Shown: positions 1 to 32,943 of the stretch, piece after piece | Numbering within the stretch: position 1 is the first letter of the stretch | Layout of the letters: the number at the start of each line of letters is the position of its first letter | Assembly: GCF_002775205.1 (NCBI RefSeq) | Contig: NC_036460.1 | Location: 15,032,402 to 15,096,401, forward strand | DNA: 64,000 bases | Direction of reading: 5' to 3' | From: Xiphophorus maculatus | Lineage: Eukaryota > Chordata > Actinopteri > Cyprinodontiformes > Poeciliidae | Translations under genes and position numbers: made by a program | Notes under the pieces: generated by a model | The model's database searches: none | Told to the model about the DNA's origin: nothing | What the model saw: the letters and a program-made list of their open reading frames with translations, nothing else

Positions 1-177
1 GCCACGAGACAAGTAAAGAGAGAAATACGTATTGAACTATGGAAAAAAGAAACAGTTCCAAAGAAAACTCAGATGTCCCAGCTTTTACTAGCATGTAAAC
101 GCACCATCTACACACAAATCTTGGAGCTTCCACCGAGGCGTGAAATGAGTCTCAAAAATAGTTGTGCACTCGTAACC

Positions 178-359
178 GGATTTGTGTGTAACTGCAGTTT
201 TGTGTGTGCGTACCAGGTGATTTGTGTGTACTTTTTCAACATGTATTTTATTTTTAAGGTTTACAAATCCTGTTACGCACGCACAAATCTTTTTACGCAC
301 GCACAAATCCTGTTACGCACGCACAAATCATTTTACGCACACACAAATCTTTTTGACAC
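178..359. repeat. 20-bp tandem array with inverted partner copies (vasp intron)
   Basis: About five 20-bp units of the form ACAAATCxTxTTACGCACGC run from 263 to 359. Upstream, 178-232 holds two or three units in the opposite orientation (GATTTGTGTGTAAC-like). The two arms can pair across about 30 bp. It is a minisatellite-type repeat inside the intron before the first visible vasp exon. Confidence 0.75.
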
Positions 360-575
360 TATTTTCACTCCATAGTTTAATAACCTGAACTGTCCATGAA
401 GATGCCAGGTCAATATTAATGTGATCTATAAACTTGTGTAAAATTTTCCATTTGATGTATTTAGATTCACAAAGCTCAGCACAACTTTGTCATAATAGTA
501 GGTTTTGGTAACTTAAAAACATCTAATTTTAGTTCTGAGGATGACATGCATTTTAACAAAGGTGTGTGTTGACAG

Positions 576-3500
576 GTTGGAGCAACAGAGGCTTGAACAG
601 CAGGAACGAGAGCGACAGGAGAGAGAGCGGCAGGAAAGAGAACGACAAGCCGCTGCAGGTCAGGAAACACCTGGTGTGCTGCAGATGATCGCATTTAACT
701 GCAATACACTCCAACCTCTACAAGACTATTTCATAGTACCCTCATTCTGAGCCAGGTTATGGAGAAAGTTGTTCCACTGCATGTTTCTTCTTTAGATCTG
801 GGATTGTCAGACTTTTTTTCAGATTTTATTGCGTTTACTTAATACTATCAAAGGCTTGTTCCCATCATAGCCTCCAGGTGGTGGGGAAAAAAGTTTTTCC
901 ACTTGCATATCAGAAATCTGACTTGCATTTTTTCAATAAATATTTTTTCTAAAAAAAAGCCAATTAACTGTCAGTGATGTCTCTGTCTCTCCTTCCAGTC
1001 CATGTCCCTCCAGCTCCACCAATGGCCCCTGGAGGTCTAGCTCCTCCTCCAGCTCCTCCAGCTCCTCCAGCTCCTCCACCGCCCCCTGGCCCTCCCCCGG
1101 CAGCGGGCATCCCTCCTCCTCCTGGACCGCCTCCCACAGGACCACCACCAGCTCCACCACTGCCTGCTCCAGGTGGAGGCGGAGACGGTGGCGGAGGTGG
1201 AGATGGCGGTGGAGGATTAGGGGGAGCTGGAGGCTTGGCAGCTGCCCTTGCAGGAGCTAAACTCCGCAAAGTGTCCAAGGTTAGTATCAGATGTTGTAAT
1301 TAGTGCTATTTTTATTGAGTGAATAAAGTTTCTGCACTAACGATGTGACCTGTCTGCTTTGAAACAGCCATGTTCATGTTACAGTATAAAATGATACTCA
1401 ACTTTTATTAATCAGTGTCTGACATTAAGTAAGAGTAAACCTTTTCTGGCTTAAGTGATTTGGATTTTAAACATTATTTAGATTTTTTTTTAAATGCAAG
1501 AATTGAGAGAGAAAATAAAAAATATAAATTATTTTAGCTTTCCTCTTTGTTTAGAAGTTTACATCCTTAATGCTGGATGTAAACTCTGACTTGGAGCCAA
1601 CATTTTTGGGTTTCCTTCCATGAACTTCTCACAGTAGTTGCTGAAATTGTGGTCCATTCTTCCTGACAAAACTGGTGTAACAGAATCAGGTTTTTAAGCC
1701 ACTTTGTTTACACACTTTTCAGCTCGGCCCACAAGTTTTCTTTGGAGCTGAGACTAGTCTTTTATGATGGTCGCTCCAAAACAGACTGTTATTCTTTAAC
1801 CACTTTGTAACTATTATTTGGCGGTATGCCTAGAGTAATGGGCTGTTTCACATTTAAGTTGCCGTTCTTTTAAGCGTCCTCCTCAAATATGTTGTGAATT
1901 TAGAAACTTGAAAAGCCATGACCTCATCATCTGAATTTTCCTCAATTGTTAAAAAAAATGGTTAACTTTGGGTTGAATTTGGAGAAAGCAAGTTAAAAAA
2001 AGAAAAGAAAAAACAAATCCTAATAATCTGCCATTTAGGAAGTAGAAATGATTTTGAAAATTCTAAATGACCCAAAACATTTAGTTTGATTTAGTGTCAA
2101 ATACTGAGAAACAATAGTTATGTTTATTTTTATACAGTGTACACAATGTTTGGTTTCAGTTGCATCAGAGCACTCATGTTTTTGCTGTTTGCTGCCCTCA
2201 GCAGGAGGAAGGTGGTTCTGCAGCTCCAGCAGCCAGAACAGAGTCGAACCGCGTCAGCAATTCCTCCATGGGAGGGGGAGGTGGCGGCGGTGGTGGTGGA
2301 GGAGGAGGTGGTAGCAGTGGAGGCGGAGGAGGGGGAGGAGGGGGTCTGATGGGCGAAATGAGTGCCATTCTGGCACGCAGGTGGGTTTAGAGTCATGTAT
2401 CAAATCGAATGTTCACAAAGGTTTTGACTATATAGTTCTTTGCTGCCCTCTGTAAATTTTAAAATCAATCGACTATAACAGAATATTCACACATCTCTCT
2501 GTAAACTGACTGTATTTAAAGTAACAAAGCAATTTAATTTTACTTCAGGAGAAAAGCTGCAGATACAGGAGAGAAGCCTGCCGTGAAGACGCAAGATAAC
2601 GTAAGAGTCCGCTCATTACAGTATTTCTGATTAACTGACGACATCAATTAAAATTAGATGTAGAAGTTCTGTAGAAGACTGATAGATTAAAGTTTAGAAA
2701 TAGCTACATGTGACTCAGTGTTTACAGAAGTTGCTGTCTTTTCTCCACAGGATGATTCAGAGCCTCAAGGTCAAAATGGTGAGAACTGAACCGTTTTATT
2801 CATAGCATGCCGCCCACATTCTGGCCAATATTAAGTAACAGTTTTGCAAAGCTGAACTGAGAGGCTCATGTTTCTGTCTGTTCTCCTTTTTAGATTCAAT
2901 AAGAAGACCTTGGGAGAAAACGTCCATGATTAGGTACTCTTGGATGAACCTATTCAGTCTAAGCATCATCAGTAAAATTTTAGCTCACACATGTCTCATA
3001 TTTGAAGTCACCTCAAAACTAGTCCTCCATCAAAGTGTGTGTGTCTATTTATTGCTGGTTCTGCATCTACATCTCTCCTTAAGAGTGTTTTTATGTCTAA
3101 AAGTCATTCATATTCATTCTAAGAGCAGAGTGTGTATGTGTGTATTTCACTAACAGGAATAACTCCATCCCCAAGAGCATGGACACCACTTCCTCAGTGT
3201 CCCAAGCTCCAAGGTACACATGATGTTCCCCTCCCTCCACTCCTCTGCTCCCCTCCTGCCTTCGCTTTCCTTCTGACGGCAAAGCAGCTCTGCTGCTGCC
3301 TACACACCTGGGTAGCAAATTGTGCAGTTGATAGCTCCATCTATTGGATCAGAACCCGGCATGCGTGTGTACACCCAAGAGAGTTATTAATGGTCTACCT
3401 TATCATTTTAGTGCTGCAAACCACATGAAATGGAACCCTGATTGACAATGATACTTAGTTTTGTTTTTGTCGTAGGCATTTATGCCATTGTATTCTGGTA

Positions 3501-6481
3501 AACTATGCCTCATCTAAACACAGCTTTGTTTTATGTTGCGTCTTTAAAAACTACCAATACCCCTCTTACTTTTTCATGTTAAAACCTGGAATTCTAAGGT
3601 ATTTTGTGGAATGTTTATGTAATTATACAACACAAAGTTGGGAAAGGAAAAGGTCGCATGGGTTTCAGCTAGTTTTTTGGGGGGTTTTTTAAAGCAGAGT
3701 TGGGTTATAAAACAATATGTGAATCACCCACTATAAAAATGGTGAGTGTAATGCTGTGTAAATAGTTTTCCACACCTGGGAAGCAGGTGAAAATATTTGC
3801 CCAAAGTTTTACTATGTGAATATGCAAAGCTGATGCAGTCATACCCCATAAGATTCCCAGCTATGCATGATCATGAAAAATTATTACACTAATGAAATCT
3901 ACAAAGTGTGATTTTGTAATAAGCCCACCAATCCATTACTTTGCGACAACATTTTGAAAACCACATTCTACTTCCCAAGTTTGCACTACTTTGTCTAATA
4001 CATGAAATACGAATAAAATAAATTTTGGGTTGTGGTTGAAAATGTCACCAAGGCACTGTTCTGTCAATAAACTCCAACAAATACAAAATTGATGATTAAC
4101 TACTTTTTAAAATAATATACTAACCCGCATTGCATCTCGTCATGTTCCATCTACTGTCCTGTTATCCTCGTTGTACTATATTTTGTTTTCTCCAACAATG
4201 AATAATTTCCTTGTGAAATGCCGTCAATAACATGAAATTTTTTCTGTTTCTTGTTGTCTTATAGGGCGAAGAGTGCAAGCAATAATAATGATGCAGGTGG
4301 AGCTGATGGCTCTGATTTAGACAACCTTAAACAGGTAAACGCTCACCGATTTTATCGTTTTTTCACTACAATACTATGATTACTTGCACTGAAGTGTGAT
4401 GATAAAACATCAGGTTTAGTGCTACATTTGTTTTAATGCACTAATTGGTCAGCTGCAATATATCTACATGAGAAGTGTATTTAAAAAGAAAAGTCTCCTT
4501 TTTAAAAACCGCTAAAGGAGAATTTAAGAAGAGCTTTGTATCTTTTTGTGTTTTCTCAGAAAGATTATCATATTTGAAAATGTCAAAGAAATTAATTCTG
4601 ACATTGGCATGTTTATTATTTTATATTATAGTCTGACATAGTAATAAACCCCATCTGCTTTAGGAAGCCTCCACAGATTCAGTCATGTAGCTGTTTTCTT
4701 TTTTCTTCTTTAAGTGCAGATTAACCATTACAAACTCAGTAAAATACTAAAAATGTATTTCACCAACTCTTACCAAGTACTTATCAGATCTGGACACACA
4801 CTGAATATTTTGTGACTTTACTCCATATTTCTCCATTTGTTAGTCCTGTTATTCTGCCATCTAATTGTCTGACAATGCATCTGATTGTTCATCTGTCTTT
4901 ACAATCTGTGATTTTGCAAGTTCCTCATTTAAAGCCTGGCTTCTGTATAAATAGTTGCCATAAATTGACAGTGAACAATGACCGTGTCACTATGATGTGT
5001 TTGTTGCCTTATAGGAGATCCTGGAGGAGGTGCGGAAAGAATTACAAAAAGTCAAGGAGGAAATTATTGGAGGTAAGGCTTTATCAATCAAGAAAACGTC
5101 ATTACAGTTCTTGAATATCCAGATCAATGGGGTCCCTATTGAGCAAGTATCACAAGAAAAATATTTAGGAATAATTCTGGATGCTCAGTAAAATTTTAGG
5201 AGCCATGTTGATAAAATCAGCAAGACTGTTAGATCAAATAGATCTGTTATAAAATTATTAGAAATTGTTTAACACTTCACTGTGCAGAGATGTTTTTGAA
5301 CTCAATGATTGAACTCACATTTTTCCTATGGAGCTACTGTCTGGTCTCATACTAGTCAAACTATACTCAAACCATTAGCAAGTCTCTATAATCGGGCTCT
5401 TTAAAGGTTTTATATCAAAAGCCGATCAGATTCCATCATTGTCACATTTTGGCTAAATTTGACATTTTGGACTTTCCTAATTTTATAAATTATAATCTTT
5501 TAAAGTTGATTTTTAAGTGTTTAAATTGATATGCACCTACACCATTAAGCGATTGCATAGAGGGACTGTAGGGCAATAGCAGATCTACTGGAGCGGCTTC
5601 AGATGATGCAAACATGGGACTGCTGTTTTGTTCAGTTTGTCTATGTCGCTGTGTGTCTGTCCCTATCAAATAAACTTATAAAATAAATCAGCATGCAGAT
5701 TAAATCATAGCACCACAATATTTTTTCATGTTGTTGTTGCATAGTATCCTCAAACCTGAGTGCAGTTTGTTTAATAGACCAACAAAATTATTGCATAGTT
5801 GTAAAGCTGGAAAGATAAACAATTACAGCTCAGTTCAATTGAAGTCTGTATTCATGAATTTTTTCAAAACCTGCCACAGATTTTTGCCTCTGGACTTTTA
5901 CTGGGTCATTCTAACACAAGGATGTGCTTTGATCTAAACCATTACATTGTAGCTCTGCCAGGATGTTTGGGCTCTTTGTTCTGCTAGAAGAGGAAGCTCT
6001 CCACACAGTCTTAAGTCTTGCAGCTTCCAACAGATTTCTTCCAACATTGCCCTGCGTTTAGCTCCATCCACCAGCTTTGACCAACTATGTTGTCCATGCT
6101 GTGTTTCTGTCTAAGCACAGTGTTCTGCATGTATGCCAAACATTTCAGTTTTGATCGCATTGGATCAAAGCACCTTCTCCTTAGTTTATTACCTATAAGC
6201 TTTGGATATTGTTTCATAACCAAATCCAGCTTTAAACTTCTCCAAAATATTCTCCCTGACCTGTCAGGCGTGGTTTTTTAGTCTTCATGGTGCCGTTTGT
6301 TCACTATTGATGTTCTCTGACAAACATTTAAGCCTTCATAGAAAAGATTACATGACATGAAAATGCTTAAGGAGTACTGCTCTTATATGGTATTGTAAAA
6401 TTATTGTATTTATTTACCTGTTTGTTTCCCATTTCTTGTTTTACAGCCTTTATTCAGGAACTTCAAAAGAGAAGCACATAG
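576..6481 (+). CDS. vasp: VASP, 3' portion (actin filament elongation factor), partial
   Basis: Ena/VASP proteins tetramerise at leading edges and focal adhesions and feed profilin-actin to growing barbed ends. Visible exons: 576-658, 999-1279, 2202-2380, 2549-2600, 2751-2778, 2894-2933, 3157-3213, 4265-4334, 5015-5072, 6447-6481, all in phase with GT-AG junctions. In order they encode a charged QERERQERER coil, a proline-rich profilin-binding core (999-1180), a G-actin site with the motif LAAALAGAKLRKVSK, an F-actin block (LMGEMSAILARRRKA) after a very long glycine run, an RRPWEK motif and a C-terminal tetramerising coil (EILEEVRKELQKVKEEII) ending QELQKRST. RKVSKQEE and the C-terminus match VASP better than EVL or ENAH. 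The RKVS serine (the PKA/PKG site) is kept, while the threonine after RRRKA in mammalian VASP is alanine here. EVH1 exons lie left of the window. Teleosts can carry two vasp copies; I cannot say which this is. Confidence 0.92.
1554..1900 (-). mobile_element. Tc1-like transposon fragment (Sleeping Beauty-type family), decayed
   Basis: The stretch opens with GAAGTTTACATCC, like the terminal repeat of Tc1 elements of the salmonid/zebrafish type. It then follows the reverse complement of a Tc1 transposase region: a CCATTCTTCCTGACA block, a GTGTAACAGAATCAGG block, and CCCACAAGTTTTCTTTGG. It has many differences and no open frame, so it is an old 5' fragment lying in a vasp intron. Recognition rests on recalled similarity, not on a search. 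Confidence 0.6.
3805..4095 (+). mobile_element. Tc1-like transposon tail, decayed
   Basis: A GCAAAGCTGATGCAGTCATA block followed by ACTTTGTCTAATACATGAAA and a GGTTGTGGTTGAAAATG block has the order found at the 3' end of fish Tc1 elements (transposase C-terminus, then terminal region). No intact frame and no clear terminal repeats. It lies in the vasp intron between the exons at 3157-3213 and 4265-4334. Confidence 0.45.
5090..5690 (+). mobile_element. LINE reverse transcriptase 3' fragment, decayed
   Basis: Translation just after the vasp exon at 5015-5072 reads INGVPIEQVSQEKYLGIILD, the conserved stretch after the reverse transcriptase catalytic core of non-LTR elements. Further in, a second frame gives SYGATVWSHTSQTILKPLA, then a TCAAATAAACTTATAAAATAA tail near 5667-5690. 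Stops and frame shifts are frequent. It is a 5'-truncated dead LINE copy in the same orientation as vasp. Clade not determined. Confidence 0.7.
5840..6335 (-). mobile_element. Tc1-like transposase remnant, decayed
   Basis: The minus strand carries recognisable pieces of a Tc1/mariner transposase, including QSWWMELNAGQCWKKS over about 6030-6080. On the plus strand the diagnostic blocks GGGTCATTCTAACACA and CTTTGATCTAAACCATTACA lie at about 5901-5945. Several frame breaks and no intact terminal repeats. It sits in the last vasp intron, directly after the LINE fragment. Confidence 0.65.
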
Positions 6482-8760
6482 TTCTGCTGAGTTGTCTGGT
6501 TGGACCGAGGGTTGTGATGCGGTGAGGAAGTTTAGCCACATCTTGCACCAACAACTCCCAGGGATTTCTCCTCCTTCACCTTTTCTCTTTTTCTTCTATC
6601 AATCTTAAACACAAGAGAGCATTCTTGCTTATTTGTACAACAAAAACTTTTGTTTCATGTCAAATATAACCCAGGGACTTCCTCACGTCACCATCCAGCA
6701 CTTCTGATGATGCTACTTGTGTCCACTCCCTTATGCTGTCAGATGCATTATTACTGATAGAGCACTCTTCAGTATTCAGGGAACGTTTTACTTAATTTTT
6801 TTTTTTTCTTTCACTGTAATAATGGATATTTTTTTTACTAAAATGTTATGGTTACTTAATAGTTTTAAGTTGGAATTGCTGAATTCAAGGATGGATCTGG
6901 ATATCAAACTCATTCATCTCCTTCAAGACTTTGACCTTTCAGGAAGGACGCAACTCAAAAAGCCTTCCCTGCTGCAACAAAGAGATGCTTGAGGAAGAGG
7001 AGTCGAGCAAAAGGGAATCTATTGGACGAGCCGAGTGCTGTGAAAGAAGAGTGTGTTGTAGTTTTATCATTTGTGAGAACTTTTTCTCTTTGCATTGCAC
7101 TTGTTCTGGAGGAGGTGTGTCTGCGCCACACTGCCTTGATAGACTATTCCCTCTCACTCAAAACAAGACATTATCTGTCGGCCAATGCAGTGGTGGTCCT
7201 ACTGTCTACTGTGCTTCTGCCGGTTATTTTGCTTTTATTACCGATATGTTTTTTTCATAAATTTTTTTTTTTTTTGAAACATGAGAAAACGGCCATAATG
7301 AGGTCAATTAATTTGGCCGTGACCAACTGCCTTGAGAATAAATCTATATATATATATATCTATCTATAGATAAGGAATTATATATATTTGTTTTGAGGGA
7401 AAATGTTAGCAAAAATTTAAATTGTATTTCTATTTTAATTGATGACTGGTGAGTGGGGATTTCTTTTTCCATTTTTTTTCAATGATTGTTTTTTTCTCAT
7501 GAAATGTTTTTTGGGGGTTTTCTTTTTTTTTCTAATAGTCTAGACTTTTTACACTGAAATATAAAGAAAACAGCTTAGACACTGGACTAGCAATGCCTTT
7601 ATAGTCAAATACAGCTGCTTCTTAAAATTCATCCCTGTGTGACGAGTCTTTTTTTTTTCTGTTGAAAAATTTTCATCTAGAAATTAAGAATTTTTTTGAA
7701 TGAGCTGTACCAATAATATTTTGATGTTATCCAGGTTGGGGTACATGAAAAGAATGCCTTAGCTTCGGTGTATTTGATTGGTATTAGAAAAATTATTTGA
7801 CACATTTGAGACATAAATTTCACATGTAATGTTTGCCACACATTTTAGCTTCTAGCCAACAAAATAACATTGATGACTGGGTGAGGTATACAGACATTAC
7901 AAATAAGCAAATTAAAGAAGGACATAAGTATGCTATTTTCATACATTTGTGTTTAAAATATAAAACTAAATTAATTTCTTGAGATTAACATGGTACTTTG
8001 TGTTGAGATCCGTGACTTTGTAAATCAGTTTTTTGGAGAATATTTAAACTTTTAAGACAGACAAAAGCGTTGCTTTAAAAGTGTGGAAATGGTGTAAACC
8101 AGCTGCATAGCAGTCAGTGTGCAGCAACAGGTGGGGGAGGGACAACACACTGTTGCTTCATAGCTTTCACAGACGAAACGTTGGTGCTTCATCTAGTGTC
8201 ATGAAGACAACCCTAAGCCGAACAAATATTACAGAAAATGTTGATTCCTAAATTGTAATTTTCTTACTAACCTGTGTTAGCTGTAGGTTTCAATGTGGTG
8301 GAGGCTGTATATTACACTAAACATAATCCCTGTTTAAAAACATTGAAGTTACTATGTTTTACTTGAAAAAAACATTTTATAAAGCATATTTTCTGGCAGT
8401 CAGACAACCTTTGATTAAAAAATGCATCCTATAAAATTAATGCAGACGTCTCCAAGCAGATTAAATATAAAACATATTCCAAAAGTGTATCTTTCAATAG
8501 TGTGTCTGAAATGCTGAATCATAAAAAGGTTTTCTGCATAAAGACTATGTGTTTGATAATATGGGGTGGCAGAGAGCCATTCCTTAACCTCCAGTGCTTA
8601 CAACCTCTGATCCGATCTGAGGAAGATTAAGTGTAAAAATAATCACTATAAAAGTACAAATGTACTGTATCCATGGCTTCCAGTTAAGTTGATTTTTATT
8701 TATATTGCCTGCATCATCTGTACTGTTAAACATGTTGGAGAGGCTTTTAATCAAAATAAA
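6482..8760 (+). other. vasp: vasp 3' UTR and poly(A) signals
   Basis: Sequence after the vasp stop is AT-rich with long T runs and no coding exon. Candidate AATAAA signals stand at 7337-7342 and, for a longer form, 8755-8760. Which is used cannot be told from sequence. A short TA/ATCT microsatellite follows the first signal at about 7347-7372. Open frames here, for example 6989-7369, have no recognisable domain and are treated as UTR noise. Confidence 0.5.
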
Positions 8761-9119
8761 CTGTTATATGAATGATTTGAGATTAAATTTAAAAAAAAAT
8801 TTTTTTTAAACTAACGCAAGTGGCTGAAGCACAGCAAGGCTTTATTTTGTTAATAAAATCAGGAATTAAACTGGTTAAATCTCAATAACAGAGGTTTCAC
8901 ACCAGGAAAGAGCCAGTGTCCTTCCAGAGCTCCCTGGATGCTTCCGGAGAGGGAACACTGAGCCGTTTCCGCCGCCATTGCGGATTTCAGAGAGAAGATC
9001 AGCCGTAGCTGCCGCTATCCATCGATGCTGTGCAGAAAGCATACACAAAAGGAAGACAAATTTAACATTTTCACGAGTATCAGATTTCGGAAACACAACT
9101 AAAAACACGTCATATTGAT

Positions 9120-9266
9120 TTTCCTTCTCGCCGTGCAGCCGCTTTCACTGACTGGCTCCGACCTACACTCTCAGTGAAGAGGTCGTAGCTAGCGCGGTGC
9201 TAACTGCCTAGCTAACTAGCTGTACGGCTAGAATTTCAGGACTCCGGAGAAGCTCAAGAAATCACC
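9120..9266 (+). promoter_or_regulatory. cltc: cltc promoter-proximal region and 5' UTR
   Basis: A CpG-containing stretch immediately upstream of the clathrin ATG, with no intron acceptor needed before the start codon. No TATA box is evident, as expected for a housekeeping gene. The start codon sits in a good Kozak context (ATCACCATGG). The exact transcription start cannot be read from sequence. Confidence 0.5.
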
Positions 9267-29877
<20,611 letters not shown>

Positions 29878-31675
29878 ACGCCCGACCTCCCACCCAACAC
29901 AGTCCGACCTCCCATCTGTCCTCCTTTTTGTTCCTCACCAGCTTCCCATGGTCTTCTACTCACTGCAAGGGCCACAAGCAAGCAACAGCCCACTGTTGTT
30001 TCGAGTATTAGTATTTTTTTCCCTTTTTTTTTGTTTCTTAGATCATCCTGTTACAGGAGAAAATATTCTACAGCACTGAAGGACATTTATTTGTATTGTT
30101 TGAAAGTTGTTGGACCACCTGTTTTTTCACATTCCATATTTATAACAACTTATTTAGACTTTTTGTTTTTATGTTTTGTCTCGTTTTTCTATTGGTTTAT
30201 GAAGAAGTGGACTTGCTAAAGCTCAGCATTGAACCTTTGAAGTAGGTGGAGGAGCATCGGATTTTGCACTCATGAAGAAATTAATGTAGACGAGCTCTTA
30301 CTTTTGATGTACTGAACATGTGAACAGCCTCCATTGTCTTGTCTGTAAATGCATTTCATTATTGTATATTCTGAGGAGAAAAAAGGTTACATATAATATT
30401 AAATATTGCCATTTCAATGGCTATAGCTAGCAACACTAAGTAATGATAGTATATTCTGCACAGGCGTGTAGCTTTATGGAGTTTTAAATGCATACAGACG
30501 TATGTCACTGTGTGACTGAGGGTGTGTTGGTGTGTGTAGGGGTGTGTGTGTGTGTATGTCTGACCCGAGGGCCTGACCAATAATTTTAAGCCTCCTCCCA
30601 GCCTGAACAGGCCTGTTCACTCCATCCTCTTAGATGTTGGCTCTTCTTTGGCTCCATATATTGAGGTGACCTCTTGTGCCGTGTACAGTGCTTGTGTGAG
30701 ACTGTGTCTGTGTATGTGGAAGAATGAGACCACGGCTACCAAACACCAGGGTCCCTAATCGTACTGTGTGTGTGTGTGTATTTACTCCGAACCTTCAGTA
30801 AGGTGACCTCTTACTGAGGTCTGTGTATGCCTGGTGTTGTGCTGTTTTCCCTCGGTCACCGTTACCTCTTTTTTTTGTTTTGTTTTTTTTGCGTGTACAG
30901 ATGTGAACATGACGAACTGAAAGCTTCTAGCTGGAGACTCTACCTATTTGTCCCCCATCCACTCTTCTCTTTGTTTGTCTTTATGGCGAACAAAGAGAGG
31001 GGAGAAGGTGGGCGGGTGGACCCCGTGGCGTTCTAATGACGGTTTAATGAAGATCCGTAACACTCCTGTAGGTTGTGTGTTTAGATTTAAGATGAAGAAA
31101 AATGGCTCTTTGTCAAGAAGGGTCGTGAGTTGGAGCCTCTTCTCACCCTTGATGTACTTAACTTCCTTCCATGCTTTAAGCTGTGTGTGTAAAGTGTCAT
31201 CCTAACCCCAACATAAGTTTGATTCTTTTCTGTTGTCATGCATAATAGTAGTTAAGGGGATCTGTCATTGATACATGGAAGATTATGACCTAACTGAAAG
31301 GGAAGTACTATCCTGAATAAAAATGAAATTAGACTCCAGTTTCCTGTGTGGCATGAAGTAGCAATATGTCGACTTTTCCTGGTAAATGTTACTCTAGAGA
31401 AGAACAAGATTTTCTCAGCCAAATCCCATTTTAGATCTTGCTTTCTGTAGATTTCAAATGTTGGTTTCATGTACAAAGCCAACTGTGGAACGTTGTTTCA
31501 ATTTAAGAAGTAAATGTAGCAGAAGAAAGGTACTGCAGCTTATAAAGGTTTTAATACAACGGAAATTCCTTTTTTTTTTGTCAGTTAAGAAATTTGAAAA
31601 AAAAAAAAAACAGTAAAATAACCACTAAATGAAAAAATAGTATTAATGTCCTAATTATGTCAAAGGCCAAATAAA
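29878..31675 (+). other. cltc: cltc 3' UTR with poly(A) signals
   Basis: Follows the clathrin stop (29875-29877). It holds GT-rich runs (about 30519-30560 and 30765-30780) and no coding exon. AATAAA occurs at 31316-31321 and 31670-31675. Length is in keeping with the long UTR of vertebrate clathrin heavy chain mRNAs, but the used site is not known. Confidence 0.5.
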
Positions 31676-32943
31676 ATGAGTTGAACTGGTGTTTCTCAGA
31701 TCTGAGCAGCATTGATATCTCCATATTTTAGTTTGGATCAAAAAACTTCTAGTAAACAGGTCTGTAGCTGATGAAGGCATTGAACAGATAAAAATGTGCC
31801 AGACAATTTTAAAATTTTAGCGTAACTAATAACATTTTTTGTGTTTGGAGTAGGCATGCATACTTGTTTGTCAACTGGAATTCCAAAGATGTTACAATGA
31901 TGAAAAGATTAGGAACCTGGGAGCATTCAGTGCCCAACACCAGCGAGGGGGAGAGGCAGCCTCAGGCTGACGGACACCAGAGCAACAAACCCGACATGGA
32001 GGCAGATCGGCGAAGAACCTGAGCAGCAACCATCGATGCCTGAGAGGCACAGGGAGGCACTAACTGACCCGTTTTTATCGCTGACTGCATCTCAGCAAAT
32101 TAGAAGATCGTCAAAAAAAAAATTTGACTCAAAAGTTACATTAATAGATTGAGTTCACACATTGAGATAAAGGATTTATTTGTGTTCAGGTGAAAAAAGG
32201 CCTTCAATTAATGAAAACCCAAATTCTGTTTCTGAGAAAATCAAAATATTACATGAGAGGTAAGAAGTTTATTTCAGAAAAGTACATCCCTGAAGTCTAT
32301 GGTATATGACTTGAGGTTTGAATTAACTGCTTTGATGTGCTGTGAGATGGAGGTGAATCAGCTGGTAACACTGTTGAACTGTGAAGATCAGGCTATTCAT
32401 TTTCCTCTTTACAATACTTCATGATAGATTATCCATGACGTTTAGTTAAAGTTGTGTGGCCAGTCAAGAATGATGATACCATTGTCCACCACCTCTGAAT
32501 CTCCCACAATCTTTTGAATGGTCTTTGTTTCAAAATCCTGCCAAGGATATTGGTCCTTCCTGTTGCTTGTGCATCTTTTTCTTCCATAGTTTTTCCTTCC
32601 ACTGAACTTCAGGGGCTTATCCTAATAGTGGAGGAAATAACTTTTTTGGGGGTGGCGGGCGAACTGGATTTGGAGTTTTAATTTGCTGCAAGCCATACTC
32701 ATTAGAATTAATATAAAATATATCTGTGTTATGATTCTATATGCTTGTTGAATGCAAACTGACAGAAATAAATGAAAGTTTCCATGAAAATTACATTTAA
32801 GAAGCAGCTGTACATGCTGAAAAGAATTTCTAAATTATGAATAATTTCTACTTGACACTCATATATATTTATAAATTGCAATAAGTATTGTTCATAAATA
32901 ATAATTAAAATTATTTATTTATTCCGAAATGACTGGATGAGCC
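31676..32943. mobile_element. cltc-cfap45 tail-to-tail gap with a decayed Tc1/mariner element
   Basis: About 1.27 kb between convergent genes. From about 32085 to 32650 it follows a common fish Tc1/mariner element: CATCTCAGCAAATTAGAAGA at the left, CTAATGAAAACCCAAA-like and TGAGAAAATCAAAATATTAC blocks, a GTGTGGCCAGTCAAGAATGA block, then CCTGTTGCTTGTGCATCTTT and CTTCCACTGAACTTC. Large parts of the transposase are missing. No other gene recognised. Confidence 0.55.
32914..32923 (-). terminator. cfap45: cfap45 poly(A) signals
   Basis: Two overlapping TTTATT hexamers (AATAAA on the minus strand) at 32914-32919 and 32918-32923 lie only 20-30 nt after the stop codon at 32944-32946. Confidence 0.55.

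Noticed and set aside
263-359. CRISPR-like appearance of regularly spaced repeats
   Set aside because: The 20-bp units are contiguous with no unique spacers, in a spliced eukaryotic gene; it is a minisatellite.
964-1278. Proline/glycine-rich minus-strand open frame over the vasp proline exon
   Set aside because: It is the antisense shadow of a CC-rich proline-coding exon; the plus strand frame continues VASP in phase.
2130-2396. Minus-strand open frame with serine/threonine runs opposite the glycine-rich vasp exon
   Set aside because: Antisense of the GGN glycine repeat; no splice or domain support.
6989-7369. 126-codon open frame after the vasp stop
   Set aside because: Hydrophobic low-complexity translation in a T-rich UTR with no recognised similarity.
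8875-9108. Minus-strand open frame upstream of cltc
   Set aside because: No similarity recognised; overlaps the probable clathrin promoter region.
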